NCBI GenBank assembly: GCA_013041835.1
Contig: JABDRH010000327.1
Coordinates: 1 to 9,101, forward strand
Source: Desulfatitalea sp.
GTDB lineage: Bacteria > Desulfobacterota > Desulfobacteria > Desulfobacterales > Desulfosarcinaceae
DNA: 9,101 bases
Direction: 5' to 3'
Both the position numbers and the translations under genes were made by a program. Below are positions 7,781-9,101 of the stretch, in pieces. The notes under the pieces are model-generated. The model saw only the letters and a program-made list of their open reading frames with translations. It was not told the DNA's origin and did no database searches. Position 1 is the first letter of the stretch. Each line of letters begins with the position of its first letter.

Positions 7781-8655
7781 CGATGCAATTTGAACCGATC
7801 CAACTCGATCGGCAATCCGAATATCGAGAAAGGCTGGCCCGCTGCGGCCAAACCGCCTCCGATTACAGTTTCATCAATCTTTGGGGGTGGCAGGAAGAGT
7901 ACGAGCTGACTTGGGCCTGGCAAGACGGCCTGGTCTGGATCAAACAGGAACGCCCGCATCGGGCCCTGTGGGCGCCGGTCGGCGACTGGCAGGCGGTTGA
8001 ATGGCCCAACGCATTCGCAGAAGCCAAGGAAACCAGCGGCCAGATGATCCGCGTGCCCCACACGTTGCTGACACTGCTCGAGCGTCGTATCACATTTCAA
8101 ACCCCTCCCGAAGAAACCCGCGATCATTGGGACTACCTTTACAGCATCGAAGCGCTGATCGAACTCAAAGGCAACCGCTTTCATAAAAAAAAGAACCTGG
8201 TCAACCAGTTCAAAAGAAATTACGAATTCGCCTACCTCGGTTTTGGACCGGAGTTGATCGAGCAGGCCTCGGCCATGCAGGAAGATTGGTGCGCCTGGCG
8301 CGATTGTGAAAGCAACGATACGCTGACATCGGAAAACAACGCCATCGCCCGCGTCCTAAAGGATTGGCGAACATTGTCGGCGATCACCGGCGGCGGCCTG
8401 CTGGTGGAAGGCACCATCGTGGCCTACACCATCGCCGAAATCATGCCCGACCACACGCTGGTAATCCATTTTGAAAAGGGATGCCCGGATATCAAGGGCG
8501 GCTACCAAGCCATCAACCAGATGTTCCTGGCCAATGCCCCCAAAGGCCCCACCATCGTCAACCGCGAACAGGATATCGGCGACCAGGGCCTGCGCAAAGC
8601 CAAGCTTTCCTACCATCCGGTGGATTTCATAAAAAAGTATAAAATCGAAATCTAG
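7777..8655 (+). CDS. DUF2156 (LPG_synthase_C-like) protein
   Basis: This 292-residue soluble protein has no signal peptide or membrane segment. It resembles DUF2156 proteins, whose double GNAT-like fold is shared with the C-terminal domain of lysyl-phosphatidylglycerol synthases (MprF). Family-like marks are SDYSFINLWGW (28-38), RVPHTLLTLL (92-101), HWDYLYSIEALIELKGNRFH (117-136) followed by KKKNLVNQF, and NREQDIGDQGLRKAKLSYHP (262-281). Such proteins may transfer an aminoacyl or acyl group, but the stand-alone form has no established reaction and lacks the membrane half of MprF. The start overlaps the glycerate kinase stop (ATGA), and GGAAGGG lies five bases upstream, so translation is tightly coupled. 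It is the last gene of the plus-strand operon, 16 bp before a hairpin. Family call good, function unknown. Confidence 0.85.
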   Translation: MTMQFEPIQLDRQSEYRERLARCGQTASDYSFINLWGWQEEYELTWAWQDGLVWIKQERPHRALWAPVGDWQAVEWPNAFAEAKETSGQMIRVPHTLLTLLERRITFQTPPEETRDHWDYLYSIEALIELKGNRFHKKKNLVNQFKRNYEFAYLGFGPELIEQASAMQEDWCAWRDCESNDTLTSENNAIARVLKDWRTLSAITGGGLLVEGTIVAYTIAEIMPDHTLVIHFEKGCPDIKGGYQAINQMFLANAPKGPTIVNREQDIGDQGLRKAKLSYHPVDFIKKYKIEI

Positions 8656-8666
8656 GGGGCAAGCAT

Positions 8667-8695
8667 AAAAAAAGCCCTTGAAAAATCAAGGGCTT
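8667..8695 (-). terminator. Intrinsic terminator of the tRNA-Met transcript, possibly two-way
   Basis: Arms AAGCCCTTGA (8672-8681) and TCAAGGGCTT (8686-8695) form a perfect 10-bp stem with a 4-base loop. On the minus strand it is followed by a run of seven T (8673-8667), so it ends the tRNA transcript 11 bases past the CCA. On the plus strand the hairpin follows the DUF2156 stop by 16 bases but has no strong T-run, so it would stop that operon only weakly. Confidence 0.85.
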
Positions 8696-8705
8696 GCCTT
8701 CAAAT

Positions 8706-8782
8706 TGGTGGCGATGCAGGGACTTGAACCCCGGACACTACGGATATGAGCCGTATGCTCTAACCAGCTGAGCTACATCGCC
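8706..8782 (-). tRNA. tRNA-Met (CAU anticodon), CCA encoded
   Basis: The minus strand folds as a full cloverleaf of 77 bases. The acceptor stem is GGCGATG with CATCGCC, then discriminator A and an encoded CCA (8708-8706). The D arm carries AGCTCAGCTGGTTAGAGC, the anticodon stem is TACGG/CCGTA around a loop with CAT, and the T arm contains GGGTTCAAGTCCC. The paired first base and overall resemblance to elongator tRNA-Met argue against initiator tRNA. A CAU tRNA can also be tRNA-Ile2 with lysidine-modified C34; the bases seen here fit Met better. No obvious integrated element or duplicated 3' end lies next to it. Confidence 0.93.
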
Positions 8783-8790
8783 TTGAGTGT

Positions 8791-8819
8791 TTGTCACGCA
8801 GCTCTCTTTGGCGTGACAA
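8791..8819. repeat. Perfect 9-11-9 inverted repeat upstream of tRNA-Met
   Basis: TTGTCACGC (8791-8799) and GCGTGACAA (8811-8819) are perfect inverse copies around an 11-bp spacer. The repeat begins 9 bp upstream of the mature tRNA 5' end. It could be an operator for the tRNA promoter or a hairpin in the tRNA precursor leader. No T-run follows on either strand. Confidence 0.5.
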
Positions 8820-8855
8820 TCGAGTCGTTTAACAGTTAGGTAACAGATAGTCAAC

Positions 8856-8882
8856 TGTATATTGGCTTTCGCCCAGGGTCAA
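8856..8882 (-). promoter_or_regulatory. Tentative promoter for tRNA-Met
   Basis: On the minus strand TTGACC (8882-8877) is followed after 15 bp by TATACA (8861-8856). The spacing is shorter than the ideal 17, which lowers confidence. A second TTGACT (8854-8849) lies downstream with only a weak -10 after it. Transcription from the first would give a leader of about 65 bases that contains the inverted repeat at 8791-8819. Confidence 0.35.
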
Positions 8883-8955
8883 GTGCCTGCCGACCCTTGA
8901 CAGGCAGCTTATTCGCTTTATTTTCAACGCATTTGTTTTTTGGGGATCGGTCGTT

Positions 8956-8982
8956 TTGTTGTGGGGGCTTGAGTCACAACAA
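8956..8982. repeat. Perfect 8-11-8 inverted repeat in the right-end region
   Basis: TTGTTGTG (8956-8963) and CACAACAA (8975-8982) are perfect inverse copies with an 11-bp spacer, inside the possible MscS remnant. A weaker 6-11-6 repeat (TGCCTG 8884-8889, CAGGCA 8901-8906) lies nearby. No T-run follows, so neither looks like a terminator. Confidence 0.4.
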
Positions 8983-9101
8983 CGCTTTTCGACCCACCTA
9001 AGCGCCCCATACAGCGTGATCAGTGCCCAAACATCTTGTAGAATCTTTTCTACGTCCATTTGTTTCCCCCTTTGTTGATCAATGGCGGATGGCAGCGCTT
9101 A

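Larger units (their letters stand above)
8829..9059 (-). pseudogene. Short ORF, possible remnant of an MscS-type channel gene
   Basis: The ORF codes for 76 residues from the ATG at 9059-9057, which has a good ribosome site (AAAGGGGG about six bases upstream). Its first 18 residues, MDVEKILQDVWALITLYG, resemble the N-terminus of small-conductance mechanosensitive channels of anaerobic Deltaproteobacteria. In those a hydrophobic segment ending Gly-Arg-Trp-Val-Ala follows. Here only Leu-Arg-Trp-Val-Glu-Lys remains, and the rest is polar, Lys- and Cys-containing, with unbiased codons and no membrane segment. The 3' end runs through the tentative tRNA promoter. I infer an internal deletion and decay of a channel gene, but the similarity is from memory and short. 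A genuine small protein or chance ORF are alternatives. Confidence 0.3.

Noticed and set aside
8706..8782. tRNA-Met as an attachment site for an integrated element
   Set aside because: No integrase gene and no second copy of the tRNA 3' end is visible in the window.
8830..8846. TAACAG direct repeats 11 bp apart
   Set aside because: Two copies of a 6-bp word are too short to separate from chance.

Overview
The window looks like chromosomal DNA from a strictly anaerobic, GC-rich bacterium. The best fit is a sulfate-reducing Desulfobacterota lineage (Desulfobacteraceae or Desulfosarcinaceae type). This is inferred from a metF-hdrA-mvhD cluster with an unusually long double HdrA, a cysteine-rich PAS sigma-54 activator and the general protein style. 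No taxonomic marker was tested.

Left half, minus strand (read right to left): a perfect-consensus sigma-54 promoter (4649-4663), a small TusA-fold protein lacking the catalytic cysteine (4308-4568), a 115-bp gap with a palindrome and a hairpin, methylene-tetrahydrofolate reductase metF (3320-4192), a 135-bp gap that is open in the metF frame, a 1018-residue hdrA (128-3184), and mvhD, which overlaps the hdrA stop and runs off the left edge. Together they look like an electron-transfer module attached to the methyl branch of the Wood-Ljungdahl pathway. MetF would supply or consume reducing equivalents, HdrA would carry FAD and iron-sulfur clusters, and MvhD would link HdrA to a partner. HdrB, HdrC and MetV are not in the window and could lie beyond its left edge.

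Centre (4569-4954): a divergent control region of 386 bp. It holds the minus-strand sigma-54 promoter, several inverted repeats, and a possible sigma-70-type promoter for the gene on the right.

Right half, plus strand: a PAS/AAA+/Fis sigma-54 activator (4955-6361), a type II glycerate 2-kinase (6377-7780) and a DUF2156 (GNAT-fold) protein (7777-8655). They are separated by 15 bp and then by a 4-bp ATGA overlap, so they probably form one operon. The divergent layout makes the activator the leading candidate to switch on the tusA-like/metF/hdrA/mvhD operon.

Right end (8656-9101): an intrinsic terminator, an elongator-type tRNA-Met (CAU anticodon) on the minus strand with an encoded CCA, several perfect inverted repeats, a tentative tRNA promoter, and a short minus-strand ORF that may be the broken start of an MscS-type channel gene.
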